From Neurospora tetrasperma FGSC 2508 (taxonomy: Eukaryota > Ascomycota > Sordariomycetes > Sordariales > Sordariaceae): DNA of 64,000 bases. The notes beneath the pieces were generated by a model, which ran no database searches, was not told where the DNA came from, and saw nothing but the letters and a program-made list of their open reading frames with translations. Positions 1 to 11,012 of the stretch are shown piece by piece. A program made the translations under genes and the position numbers. The stretch spans positions 4,405,099-4,469,098 of the forward strand of contig NW_009799100.1 in NCBI RefSeq assembly GCF_000213175.1, given 5' to 3'. Each line of letters opens with the position of its first letter. Position 1 is the first letter of the stretch.

Positions 1-926
1 TCCTCCTATCACCAGGAGCGGGAGGCAGATGATGTGTTTCCATGATCAAATTTGCTCCAGTGACTGAACTGAATATTCGAGAAAATGAATTCGCGGCCGC
101 GGTCGGCGCAAAGGGGAGAGATCATGCATCATCCCTGGAATAGCGCGGGGACCCTGCTGGGGAAAAGCTGAAGCAAAACCTGGAGCAAGGGGAGTTTTGG
201 GACCTCGGGAATATCTCCACGAGCGTGGAACAAGGTGATCATCAACCCCAAGATTTGGTGAGATCTAGTGCGCCCTATAATCGCAGAGGTAAATCTTTCG
301 AGCCGTCTTTCGGACGTACGGCAAGTGGTCACGCCGTGAACGTTTCACAGAGTGTCATGGCCAACTGGTGGGAGGAAGCCATTCTGCGGAATTTCGATGC
401 CAAGACGTTGTACGGCGCCAAAAAGGGAAGTTTTGGTCAGCCAACATTCGGACATGTGAAAGTCGGTCTTCAAATGTACATCCGCACGGCCGCATCAGGT
501 TTGCCTGCGTCCACGGGTACGGCACTGCAATGCGTCAGCGGATAAGACCTCATCTCCGCATCGTCACTGACTGCTGGAAGCATGGAATTAAAAAGAATCG
601 TCTCTTGGTCGCAGGTCAATCACCAATTAGGGGTTACATATTCAATTAAGATCGCGCGCCTGCTTTTCATGAAGCAGATGCGCTGTCAACACAAAGTACA
701 GAGATAACCTCAAAAGCTTCGTTATGTACAATAACGTTTTCCAAACGCGCAAGAGGCCCGGCCCCAAGCTCAGCAGTACACCCATTATGATATGCACGCC
801 GCCATACCTCATTACAAGCCGGCTTCTTTACCCCCATCCGGTCCTCATGGCAAAATCATCAACCAACAGCTCCAATCATCCCGCGTTATTAGACAAGCCC
901 CCAAGGTGTTCATCAGCCTTGCTCTT
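1..926. other. Intergenic or unassigned left edge
   Basis: No supported gene. Short open frames exist on both strands (for example 225-545 on +), but the longest begins at GTG, has no recognisable domain and lacks convincing splice partners. The right part (about 700-926) is presumably the 3' UTR and downstream region of the minus-strand zinc transporter. Confidence 0.5.
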
Positions 927-2810
927 CTAGAACTGATTTGTGCTCTGCGATTGCGAGAGAGGACTCCGACCCGCTCCGCACCAACAGCTCGACTCTCCCT
1001 CACGCTCAACCTGTAGCGTGATGTCAATGTGGTGTCCCAACAGGTAGTTGCGCACACGATCACGAACGTCCTCCATATCCGCACCCCGAACCGCTTGGAC
1101 GTGCATCACCCCCAGCAGCATGTTCCCAGAGCTCTCCTCGCCCGAATTGCGATCATCGATCCAGAACTTGGGCACCGAGTAGCCCGCGACGCCTCGAAGA
1201 CCTGAAATACCCGACAGCGTTTCCCGGAGGTTGTACTCGGTCTCCGGAGGGATCGTAAGCAGCAGTCTCCGAGCAGAGGATATCACCAGCGGTAATGATG
1301 AAAGAAGAATCAAAACGGCGATGAGGAAGCTGGCAAGCGGATCCCACCCAGACCACGGGACAAAGTGTGTCAAAATGGTCGAGACAATGACAGCAGCACT
1401 GCCGAGGGTATCCGCAAGAACGTGCAAGTAGATGCCGTGCATGTTTTCGTTGTCGTGTGAGTGCGAATGCCCTCCGTGAGAATGGCCATGGGAGTGGCCG
1501 TGATCGTGCTTGTGGTCGTGGCTGTGGCTATGGCTGTGGCCGTGGCTATGGCTGTGACCGTGGGCATCTGAATCGCTGTGCGAGTGCGATTGCGAGTGCG
1601 AGTGCGAATGTCCACCGCCGCCGCATGATGACCCATGGGAGTGTCCGTGGCCGTGATCGTGGCCATGGTGATGATGCCCAAAAGCAGCCATGCCAACCAA
1701 GTTCACCAACAAGCCCATGGTACTGACCACAAACAACTCTCCCAACCTCTTGGTTTCCCTGCCCTCCATCATTCTCTCGATCGCCTCGAACATAATCTCC
1801 ACGCTGATCAAAACCAGAAACACACCGTTGGCGAAACCACTCAGTGTCTCGATCTTGCCGAAGCCGTAGGGGAACCGCTCACTGGGAGGCCATTTGCTAG
1901 CAACGGCTGCAACCAAGCCAACTGCCAAAGCAACACAATCAAAGAACATGTGTATACTGTCACTCAGGAGACCGAGGGAATCTGTTACATAACCGTAGAA
2001 CGCTTGTACAGCCATGAAGGAAAGGTTTATTCTGTGAAACGGGGGTTGGTTAGCAGAGGCAAAAAATAGTGCTGACCGCGAAACAGACTGGTGAACTCAC
2101 GACATGAAGTAGAAGATGCGCCGAGAGTCCTTCTCCGTCATCACAGCGTGAATTATGGGGTACTTGGAGGTATATGGGAGCAGAAACGCAGTGAACTTGG
2201 ACCACTCAGCAGAATGGTGGTGATGCCCATGCGAGGTGGCCGTAGCTGGCGGCTCAAAGCCATGCCCCTTCTCAAAGCCAGCGGTTGTGGGCGTGATGAT
2301 GGGTCTTCCGCCAGCGGTTGAGCCCGTCCGAAAGTGCTTGATGGCCCCTAGAGGCGGAATGTTGGGGCGTGTCTTTGTATGCCCTGTTCCGCCAGCGCCG
2401 GGGGAGTGATTGTGGGCATGATCGTGATCATGGCTGTGGTCATGGCTGTGGTCATGGCTGTGGTCGTGGCTGTGGTCATGGCTGTGGTCGTGGTCGTGGT
2501 CGTGGTTGTGATTGTGATTGTGAGTATAACTGTAGTTGTAATCGTTGCTTTGCGTCTTCTTATGCGAATGTGCTCCGGTTGCGTACGAGCCCCTACGGCT
2601 GGGCGGAGAGTCTAAAGAGCTCAGAGAAGGGAGGGATGGCGGTGTGTGGGAATGCGCATGCCCGTGTGAGTGGTCGTGGGAGTGTCCGTGGGAGTGTGAA
2701 TGCGAATGGTCGCAATGGTCGTGTCCATGGCCATGGGAGCGCAAGTGGTCCGAGGCCAGATGATGGTGCTGCGGGTATGTGGACGCCGGCAAGGCGTAGG
2801 AGGTAGCCAT
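927..2810 (-). CDS. CDF-family zinc transporter (ZnT5/ZnT7/Msc2-like), His-rich
   Basis: Cation diffusion facilitator, predicted to move Zn2+ out of the cytosol into a secretory compartment (ER/Golgi, by analogy with ZnT7 and Msc2). The CDS joins 927-2031 and 2101-2810 (604 aa). The 69-nt intron 2032-2100 has a GTGAGT donor and CACAG acceptor, and joining it restores a helix that runs straight into the first CDF membrane segment. Both HxxxD zinc-site motifs are visible: H264/D268 in the second transmembrane helix and H440/D444 in the fifth. Two histidine-rich stretches occur. One is a long cytosolic N-terminal extension with His-Asp/His-Ser repeats (about residues 30-150). The other is the usual loop between helices 4 and 5. 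The start ATG at 2810 is followed at once by this extension. The family call is firm; compartment and exact orthology (Msc2 versus ZnT7) are inferred. It is divergent from ALG1. Confidence 0.9.
1457..1672. repeat. Second His-rich coding repeat (helix 4-5 loop)
   Basis: Degenerate 6-12 nt repeats encode the His/Ser/Gly/Asp-rich cytosolic loop between transmembrane helices 4 and 5 of the zinc transporter. In CDF proteins this loop is a proposed zinc-collecting or zinc-sensing region. Confidence 0.75.
2423..2520. repeat. 12-nt tandem repeat coding for His/Ser/Asp tract
   Basis: Several near-perfect copies of a 12-nt unit (gtggtcatggct on +) lie inside the first exon of the zinc transporter. On the minus strand they encode repeated His-Asp-His-Ser. 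The 3' copies decay to a 6-nt unit. Such coding minisatellites commonly vary in copy number between strains. Confidence 0.85.
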
Positions 2811-4213
2811 TATGATATTATAGCAATATCTGAGACAACAATTGGCTAGGATATTATCGTGCGCGGTGTCAAGGAGAGCTTCGATGCCCCTATTATTGAT
2901 CTATACCGCTCGGCATGTGGTTATTGAGTAGAAATTTCGGGGAGAGATGGCCGGCGCAAGTTTGCGTTTGTCACTGGTGGTTGTGTTGCGATAACGAAGG
3001 ATGGAGCTAGATAGACAACGGCATCAGCTACAAGGCCTTTCAACGACAAAAAGAACCAATTGAGTGGCTTGCTGGCAGTGTTGAGCGAAACTAGATCAGA
3101 AAATTGCCTACCGCCACTCTTTATCCCTGGGGTCGTCCTCGCGTGTACCCTTATGGCTCCGAAAATCGCGACGATCGGGTCTCGTTCACTGGTGAGACAT
3201 GCGGTTACGAATTCCGGTCAGGGGAACGCAAGCAACCGCGGCCGATATGTACCGTGCACCCCGCTCCGGTAGGTCCAAGGTGTCACAGAAGGGCTGACTT
3301 AGGTAGTTTGCTTTGGGGCCGCGGATCGGACGCGTACGAGGAAAAGCAGTAGCGACGATGATGGCGACAAGTCAGTCGACAACACAAAAATGTCAAGCGA
3401 AGGAGATGATTAGTCTGTGGGTGTTGATGTTGTGCAGTGCAGTGGTCTAGTCTAAATGCTCATAGCCAGTCAACGAAGTCCAGCAAGCGGTTCCTCGTCC
3501 GGTGTCTGGTCTCTTGGGGGGAAGCCGGCCGCCTTCCTTTTCTGTGCCCCTTGAAAGAAGCCCATCCCATCATTCCCATGTCCGTGTGGGGGAAGACAAT
3601 CGGAACCCACCGTGATAAGAACAATCATTGGCTGTGTTTCAACGACACAATGACCCCTGCAGGCAGTGGCATTGCATGAACCGGGGGCTTCTCCACGGGG
3701 GATAATCGGTGCTAACCACCAGCGCAAAGTCAACGTGTAAATGTTAACAAGCTCCATCAGGAGGACATGGCCATGGTGAATTCAACAATTGCTTCCTCTT
3801 CTTGACCTTTTGCCACTTGCAATAGCACATTACCATACTGTATCGATTCGTTATGTCCTATGAGAAGAAAATTCAAAAGACCACAGCAGACACTCGACCG
3901 AGCTGATTCATTCGCACAAATACCTATCATTTAGTTCTCCTGTTGTTCTGCGGCGTCACAATCTCTATCACACAGCCCGACATCAAGTTTACATCCCTGC
4001 CGCCCAAACCTGGAAACCCACCGATCTCCTGCGCATGAGACGGTGCAGTGAGGTGATTGGAACAGCTGTCCCATACTGTCCGCCCGTGCCTGCCGCTGTC
4101 TACTGTGTAGTGTACTGTAACCCCAGCACCCAACCTCGCCCCTGATCTTCCCGCATCCAACCTACACACACCACCATGTGCAGAGGTACCTGCACACAAA
4201 CACACCACTCGTG
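2811..4213. other. Divergent intergenic region, CDF transporter / ALG1
   Basis: About 1.4 kb between two outward-facing genes, so it should hold both promoters. I see no supported ORF or RNA gene. The last 40 bases contain the ALG1 upstream ORF listed separately. Confidence 0.6.
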
Positions 4214-4214
4214 A
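4176..4214 (+). promoter_or_regulatory. Candidate uORF overlapping the ALG1 start
   Basis: An ATG at 4176 in a good context (preceded by CCACC) opens a 12-codon frame. Its TGA (4212-4214) shares its last base with the ALG1 ATG (TGATG arrangement). If the transcript includes this ATG, ALG1 would depend on leaky scanning or termination-reinitiation. The transcript start is not visible, so function is inferred. Confidence 0.5.
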
Positions 4215-5647
4215 TGGCTTCAATTCCGGTTGCCCTCGTAATACCTTTGGTCCTTACAGGACTGGCGCTACTGGTCACATACCTAGTCCTAGGCCCCTCA
4301 AAATATGACGGCCCCTCTTCAGGCAAAGGAGTGGTTGTCCACGTCCTCGTTCTCGGTGATATTGGCCGAAGCCCACGCATGACGTACCACGCCTTGAGCA
4401 TAGCCAAACACGGCGGCAAGGTCAACCTCATTGGTTATCTAGGTAAGATTTCCGGGTCTAGCAGCACCGCTGCAGCCTTCTTCAATTTACTAACATCCTC
4501 ACCAGAAACCCCCCCTCACCCCTCCCTCCTCTCCTCTCCCTCCATAACCATCCACGCCCTGCCCCCTCCCCCCGTTCGTCCCGCCCGCATCCCTTTCCTC
4601 CTCTTCGCCCCCTTCAAAGTCCTCCACCAATTCTTTTGTCTCTTTGCCCTCCTCTCCTACACCCTTCCCTCTTCCCAATGGCTGCTCGTCCAGAACCCGC
4701 CCTCGATCCCCACCCTCTTCATCGCCAGCCTCGTCTGCCGTCTCCACTCCACCAAGCTCCTCATCGACTGGCACAACTACGGCTGGACCATTTTATCTTC
4801 CACCCGCGGCCCCCGACACCCTTTGGTCTACATCGCCAAGCTGTACGAGTGCCTCTTCGGCCGACTGGGCGACCACAACCTAACCGTCACGCACGCCATG
4901 GCGCGCCAGCTGCGGCTGCCGCCGTATAAGATCCAGGGGCCCATAACGGCCGTGCATGACCGGCCCGCGGAGATCTTCAAGCCGATGTGGTGGGGGAAGG
5001 CGCGGCAGGACGTGCTGGAGCGGGTGCTCCCCGTTGAGCAGAGGGATCTGGTACCCAGCATCATGGAGGGCAACACGAAGCTGATTGTCAGCAGCACATC
5101 CTGGACGCGCGACGAGGACTTCGGCATCTTGCTTGATGCGCTGGTTGCGTACGCGGCTGATCCCGTGTCGGAGACCACGCCCGTGTTGGCAGTTATTACG
5201 GGCAAAGGTCCGCAGAAGGAAATGTACTTGGCACAGATTGCTGAGCTTACGAGGAGTGGTCAGCTGCCGAATGTGAGCATTGTCACGGCGTTCTTGCCGT
5301 TTGAGGACTACGCGAAGCTCTTGGCTTGCGCGGATTTGGGCGTGTGTTTGCATATGAGCAGCTCGGGCGTGGATCTGCCGATGAAGGTAGTGGATATGTT
5401 TGGGGCGGGACTGCCGGTGGCGGCGTTTTGTGGGTATGAGAGCTTTGGGGAGTTGGTGAAGGAGGGAGTGAATGGGAGGGGGTTCGAGACTTATGGAGAG
5501 TTGTCCATCATATTGAGGACCCTGTTGAGCCCGGAAGGGAGCGGAGAGTTGGAGGTGTTAAGGAAAGGGGCTGTGAAGGAGGGGGCAAGGAGGTGGGATG
5601 AGGAGTGGGACGCGAAGGTTGCGAAAATCATGGGATTTGCGGCGTGA
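4214..5647 (+). CDS. ALG1: ALG1 chitobiosyldiphosphodolichol beta-1,4-mannosyltransferase
   Basis: Adds the first mannose to dolichol-PP-GlcNAc2 on the cytosolic face of the ER (N-glycan core synthesis, GT33 family). The CDS joins 4214-4442 and 4506-5647 (456 aa). The frame is also open upstream, but only from a GTG, so the first ATG is 4214. It is followed directly by a single N-terminal membrane anchor. Intron 4443-4505 (63 nt) has GTAAGA, a perfect TACTAAC branch site and CCAG. It is in frame and stop-free, so a naive reading adds 21 spurious residues between GYL and ETPPHPS. Family motifs are present: VQNPPSIPTL, DWHNYGWT, VTHAMARQL, ITGKGPQKEMY and the donor-binding SSSGVDLPMKVVDMFGAGLPV segment. 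Length is normal for the family. It converges with the TFIIIC gene. Confidence 0.95.
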   Translation: MASIPVALVIPLVLTGLALLVTYLVLGPSKYDGPSSGKGVVVHVLVLGDIGRSPRMTYHALSIAKHGGKVNLIGYLGKISGSSSTAAAFFNLLTSSPETPPHPSLLSSPSITIHALPPPPVRPARIPFLLFAPFKVLHQFFCLFALLSYTLPSSQWLLVQNPPSIPTLFIASLVCRLHSTKLLIDWHNYGWTILSSTRGPRHPLVYIAKLYECLFGRLGDHNLTVTHAMARQLRLPPYKIQGPITAVHDRPAEIFKPMWWGKARQDVLERVLPVEQRDLVPSIMEGNTKLIVSSTSWTRDEDFGILLDALVAYAADPVSETTPVLAVITGKGPQKEMYLAQIAELTRSGQLPNVSIVTAFLPFEDYAKLLACADLGVCLHMSSSGVDLPMKVVDMFGAGLPVAAFCGYESFGELVKEGVNGRGFETYGELSIILRTLLSPEGSGELEVLRKGAVKEGARRWDEEWDAKVAKIMGFAA

Positions 5648-5978
5648 TCCTTTATGTTGATGTCGACGTCGCCCTAGAGCAACCTGTAGTTGGTATTGTT
5701 TGTAGGTATATATGTCTTGAAAATCCTGATATTTTCATTTCATTTCTTATGACACTGATTCCTTAATGCTGCCAAGAGAGCTACATGTCTGACGCTTCAA
5801 TGGGGATCGCACAGTTTGGTCCCTGGCAGATGATGGGATAATTTTGCCTATTTCGTGAATAACCAGGCTACTACCTCGACCTCACACTATACAATTCCTT
5901 TAACACCCATTCCTCTCAGAGCAATGTCTCCACTTACAGCCGTCTCGACGGTAAGAGTGTCGTACGAGTTACAGTATA
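5648..5978. other. Convergent 3' intergenic region
   Basis: 331 bases between the ALG1 stop and the TFIIIC-subunit stop. This is presumably the two 3' UTRs and poly(A) regions. No gene seen. Confidence 0.6.
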
Positions 5979-8900
5979 CTAATTCAAGAACTTGCCACCA
6001 CACCCACCACAGATCCCATCACCCAACATGGCGATGATCTCTCCCCTGATCCTCTTCTCAGCATTCTTCCTCTTAATATCCAGCTGTTCCTCTTCGGTCA
6101 GAGGACGGGCATCCGCATCACCTTCCCCTTCCTGCATCTCTACGTCGCCATCTTTGTCCTTAACCTGCTGCTCGGGCTGCTTATCTTCATCACTAAACTT
6201 GGGATTAGGAGGTATACATTTGCGAGCCAAGATCTCTGCCCGCATCGTCCTCGATCCACAAGCGCCGCAGTTCCTCGTGATTCCGGGCATTTGGATCGCC
6301 AGTCCACTTGTCGTGCACACGCTGAAGAAGTGGCCGTTCTCACAGCCGCTTAGGCCGCTGCGTTTGTCTTTTTGTTGTTGTTGCTGTGAGTGTTGCTGCT
6401 TTTTGGTGACAGGTGGCAAAATTCTGGCGCCGCAGAGGTCACATTTCTGGCGGGCTATGGCGTACGCAAAAAGGGTATTGAGCTTCTGCGGAAACTGGTG
6501 TTCAGGAGCGTTGAGGTTAACGAGGTTAGAGGGATGGTTGATGGTTACGCCGGGAACTTCATCGCCGCCGCCGTATAGCCATTCGAAAAGACGGGCTTCG
6601 GTCGTCAGCCTAGACTGGGATTGTTGAGGTTCTGCTGATTTGGTGACAGAGTTCCGTGTCGGCACCGGTGATGGAGTCAAGGGCCTTTCAGGCCCACGGA
6701 GGGCAGGATCAATGGCTTCTTCGGCGCCTCTCTCCTTCTCCTTCTCTGTCGCCTCTTGCACTTGATCGGCCTGATCGTAAGGCAATGTAGCCCCTCTTTT
6801 CCGCGGCTTGGTTCCGAAAAACACAGTTGATCGGACCGTGTGCCAACCGCCGCGCTCCGGGTGCTGCGTGCTATGTAAACTGGCAATCATGGCCGTGACG
6901 TTCCCACCGGATGATACCGTGAGACCGTGTAGTCTAAACCGATGTGGGTGGATTTCCGGAACTTCTGGCGCCACCGCCATTGCATCTTTCCCATTGTTGG
7001 TCATGTCGATGGTGTTATCATCGTCGTTGCCATAAAAGTCATCGTCGTCCAGATCTTCGTCCTCATCGGACTCGTCAGACGCCACTGATACATCATCATC
7101 ATCTCCGTAACCCCGCTTAAAATGCATGTCTGCGGGAACACTGACAGCCAACTTTTGCAAAACCTGAGTCACCCATTGCGGCTCGTGAGTCTCGCTCGGC
7201 GAATTAACAAGGTCACTATCCTCGTTGATCGACGTAGCAACTTCACCAGGAAGAGCAGGTACGTTCGTCTCATACCAGTCGAGATTGGTAGAGGTTGCCG
7301 ACATGCGAATAAGAGTAAACAGCGGAACGGGTGTCTGCTTCTTAAGGTCTGGACGGTGGATGACGAGGTCTATGTTGGATATCAGCAAGGACGCAAAAAT
7401 TCAAGGCCTGACAATGGAAGGGTACTCACCGATGATAGGATTCGTTGATTGCTGGTCAACAGCTTCATCCATATATGTCGTTCCACAATCACTAGAATCA
7501 TGAGACTCACAGCTGTATTCCTCACCGCCAACGACAGCTACCTCAAATGGCTTGTAGTCAAAGCCCGTGACGATGAAGCCACGACAGTATTTGACCCTGC
7601 CTGCATTCCAAACCTGTCCATAACCGTTAGCCTCAAACAAAACACTGCCTAGATAATCAGTGGCGGTGTGGCTTACAGCGTCTTCAAACTCCACAAACGA
7701 GTCTGTTGAAAGGTGTAGGCATCTGCCGTAAGTGTCCGTCTCCTCAGACTTGAGTTCCGGCAGCTCTCCTCGCTTCCAGTTAGAGGCAAGCGTAACTTTA
7801 CGGAAGCCGACATAGTTCCTATCAACGTAGGAAAGAAGGCAACTGCATCCATCACCTTCTTCTACCCACGGGCTAAAGTTAATGCCGAATGATGTACCAA
7901 AAGGGACCCAGTCTGGATCCATAACCTGCCATACCGCGTCAGCTTCGAGTTCCCATGCAGAGTTCTGACTGGAAAGATACTCACATTCCCCTTTGGATGA
8001 GGCCCTGAACACTGGAATTTCGCCACCTCATTCACATACCACACCAAGCTTTCCTTGGATTCGACCAGCAAGGAAATGCTGCTTTTACTCCTGGTTTCGT
8101 CGACTTTCAGCATACTTTGCACACTAATAAGTGCTACCTCTCTCTGATCATTAATCGTAGCGAGAAGTGCCTGTCCCGGTGCAATCTCTTTTGCCCACGC
8201 AAACCCATGGATGTTCTCTGTCAAGACAAGTTGTTGACCAGGCACCATCAGCCTTTCGCCGACGCCCCAAAGCACACTCCACGAAATCAGCTCTCTACGC
8301 TGCAGCATTCCCTCGTTTGCCCTCGGTAGAATATTGGCCACAGCGCTGTCGTCTCCGTACATGGCCAATGTGCCAGAGCCCGTCAATATGGCGAGTATGG
8401 GTCGCCGGTTGAGTCCCAACCCGGAGGGCGACCAGGCTATCCGCACAACATGATTCATGCTACTGCCCACGCCAGTAATGGGCCCGAAGCCAGCGCCAAA
8501 GGGTTGATTTGCGCGCTGATGGGCGCCGACACCGTCATCATCATCAGAGTCAGCAGCAGAGCTCAGCGCATCTGAGACGTTGTCCTCACTATCAGAGTCG
8601 TCATCGTCGTTACCGCCAGCAGCTGCTTGATTGTCGTAAGGAAACGGAAGATTCTGCGTCTGGAAAAGCTCCCTGTTGATTCGTGGATCTAGTGGCGGGT
8701 AGGAGACAGGCATGTGTTTGCTGCCTTCGGAGAATTGGGCTCTCGGGTTGTTGCGCCGGCTTTTGCTCTGGCCTTCCTCATCATCAGACCAGGACGTTGA
8801 CGGGGTGTGCGAGCCAGGTACCAAGATTTGATGGTGCTGAACCTGTGCTTGAGCCAGCTTCTCCTTCTCCTGTCGTCGTTTAGTGAGGTCTGGAAACTCT

Positions 8901-9290
8901 GGGACGTAGACATGGACGGAATCGTCGGCGGCTACGGCCAGCTCGCCGTCACATGAAAAGGCAATGGCACGCTTCACGAAAGGCCTTGAGTTTAGACTGA
9001 GCTCCCTCAGAGGGAGAAACTGCAATGAGATGTTAGCAACAGGTCACAAGATAGGACATGGTGAATGTTGTCTGATTGGTTGGCAATTGGCTATGGTAGT
9101 AGCTGCGGTAGTGAAGTTACTGACAGTCTACACTGGCCGCAGACCATTCACCATTGTGCAAGAACGCCACGTAAATTTGTTTTTTGAGTCATATGTAGAT
9201 TGCATTCAATAAGTACGAAGATCCAGAAGCAACATGTCAAGGACCGTCTTGGCAGCGTACCTTTTGTTGGGGCTTGGGCTCGTCGCTCAT
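5979..9290 (-). CDS. TFIIIC 90-kDa-type subunit (GTF3C4/Sfc9-like) with C-terminal zinc finger
   Basis: RNA polymerase III general factor TFIIIC subunit, nuclear, needed at tRNA promoters. The CDS joins 5979-7369, 7430-7613, 7677-7925, 7985-9019 and 9261-9290 (962 aa). The first exon is only 10 codons (from ATG 9290), followed by a 241-nt intron (9020-9260; CTAAC branch, TTGCAG). Without it the second exon would appear to start at a TTG. Intron 7614-7676 (63 nt, GTAAGC...GCTAAC...ACAG) is in frame and stop-free; introns 7926-7984 and 7370-7429 are ordinary. The N-terminal part resembles the TFIIIC delta domain (a beta-propeller-like start with an LAVAADDSVHVYVPEF-type strand). The acidic middle is low complexity. 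The C-terminal 180 residues hold a CxxC...CxxGHxxxxC...CxxC zinc finger (zf-TFIIIC) plus a final CxxC. The family assignment rests on this finger and the N-terminus. It shares its strand with GPI8. Confidence 0.83.
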
Positions 9291-9741
9291 GGTGGTGGTA
9301 TCTTTTTCGCCGCGACTACTTTATTATTTTATGTGATCACAGAATAACTAGTCAAGGTTGTTTAGTTGTGAGCGAAACCATGGCGATTCTTCCCGAAGGT
9401 GAAAGTTAGTCGCCGGGATGGGTTCAGAAGGCCTAGTGGTGTTTTTGCAGGATCGATGTAAGTGAGTGGATGGTTGAAACTGAACTTTCCATTTTGGACG
9501 ACGGGAGGACAACCAAAGCACGAACTTTGCCTGCCCCACCATGTTCCGGTGCCAACCCTAACCCTTCCATAGATAGATGCTGAAAGAAAGTCAGGGGCTC
9601 GGGGTTGAGCTCAGATATCTCGACCTGTGTTCAGCGTGGCCGAGGGAATTCAAGGACACGCTTGTACCGTAGTGCGATCGCCGAAAAGTAAACAAAGCAT
9701 AACATTATTTGTAAGTCTTAGAGTCCACCTCCCCTACTGCC
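9291..9741. other. Intergenic region with telomere-like motif
   Basis: 451 bases between the TFIIIC-subunit start and the GPI8 stop. It contains AACCCTAACCC at 9554-9564, about 265 bases upstream of the TFIIIC start, reading as tandem TTAGGG on the minus strand. No gene seen. Confidence 0.6.
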
Positions 9742-11012
9742 TTATTTCTGTGCAGATTCGAGCCACGACCCCATCTGCCATAACACTGCGCATCCGACAA
9801 CAGCTCCCAGCGCAGAGAGCTTCTTCATCAACCAGTCATCATCTGTAAGAGGTTTGGCGAACTGGCTCTTGTGCGTCAATAGGGTCTCGTTCTTGGTCTC
9901 TTTCCTGGTCTCATTTCTGGCCGCGTTTCCCTTCCCAACCGAGATGGCTTCTTCTTCGCCTGCCTTTTCCCTCAGTGCCGCAATGGTCTTGCTCAGCGCA
10001 AGCAAGTCCTCTTCTAGAGTTGTGTTTTTAGACCCATCAACCTCCACGTTTTGTACGTTACCGAAGAAGTCTGTTACAAGGCGGCTGCGTGCTGCCTCCG
10101 CCCCTCCGGGAAACAAATCATAGCGCACTCCCGCGTTCGAGTGAATCTTTTCATATGTGTAGCTGTCAAAGAGGTCACCGACTGTCTTCTTGCTACTAGT
10201 GTCTTTGACTTCGTTTTCGAGAAACTCGAGGTTATAGTAAGTGTATCGATCAATGACCGCGACTCCAATATCGTTATCGGCGTGGTGAGAATAGGACGAC
10301 TGGTCGAGTTCGGACGATCCGGTCGCGATAATGTTTGGGGAGTATAGCTTGCTGTACATGGTGTTTGCTTGGCAGGTGTCGATCATGAAGAGGATCTCGT
10401 GGTATCTAGGCGTGAACGGAGTTAGCATCGTCGAAGCACTTGCGCAAAGCGGACGCGTAGGAGATCACACCTCTTCTTCTCCCACATTTGTTCGAAAGCA
10501 TCCGCCAAATCAAATGCGCCGATCTCCTCAGCATCCTGGAACTTGAGAAACTCGTTGCCTCCGTGTCCCGTCATGTACACCAAAATATTGCTCCGATCGT
10601 CTGTCAACAACCTCTTGCTCCGGGGCATCTCATCGCCCACGCGATCCGTCAAGAGACGGATAAAGTTCTCCACCGTGACTTCGTATCCCCTATAATCCAC
10701 TTCGATGTTGTCGCCATAGAGATCGACAGCACGGTCGGCGTTGGAGTACACAGTTCCCGGGAAGGCGTTGCGGGGATTGCATGCCATGTCATCCGGAAGC
10801 ATGAGGATGATTTGCGAGTCGGGGATCCCGAGGCGCTTCACGGTGCGGTAGATGGACAGCACATTGGCAAGATGGCGGTAGTTGAACCAGAACCGTGACG
10901 TGCAGACGAGGACGGCCCAGTTACTTGTGTGTTCGGCTTCAACAACGGCGGCGGTGCCGAGCAGCATCGCGCCCAAGAGGGCCGGCAGCCGGAGAATATT
11001 GCCAAGCTTCAT
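9742..11012 (-). CDS. GPI8: GPI8 GPI-anchor transamidase catalytic subunit
   Basis: Cysteine protease-like subunit (C13 legumain/caspase fold) of the ER GPI transamidase. It cleaves the C-terminal signal of client proteins and transfers them to GPI. The CDS joins 9742-10405 and 10471-11012 (401 aa, close to the yeast length). Intron 10406-10470 (65 nt) has a GTGTGA donor, GCTAAC branch and CCTAG acceptor, and joining gives [16 protein letters not shown]. The catalytic dyad is visible: H150 in YMTGHGG and C192 in MIDTCQA. An N-terminal signal peptide (about residues 1-26) and a single C-terminal membrane helix (about residues 375-395) match the family topology. The start at 11012 is chosen because the signal peptide begins there. 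Two probable clients (GH72 at 33.9 kb, Ser/Thr-rich protein at 51.3 kb) lie in the same window, not as an operon. Confidence 0.96.

Noticed and set aside
1370-1726. Long overlapping frames across the His-rich repeats on both strands
   Set aside because: They are by-products of the tandem repeat inside the zinc-transporter coding sequence.
4178-4213. In-frame extension of ALG1 upstream of ATG 4214
   Set aside because: It begins at GTG, which is not a normal eukaryotic start, and the membrane anchor begins after 4214.
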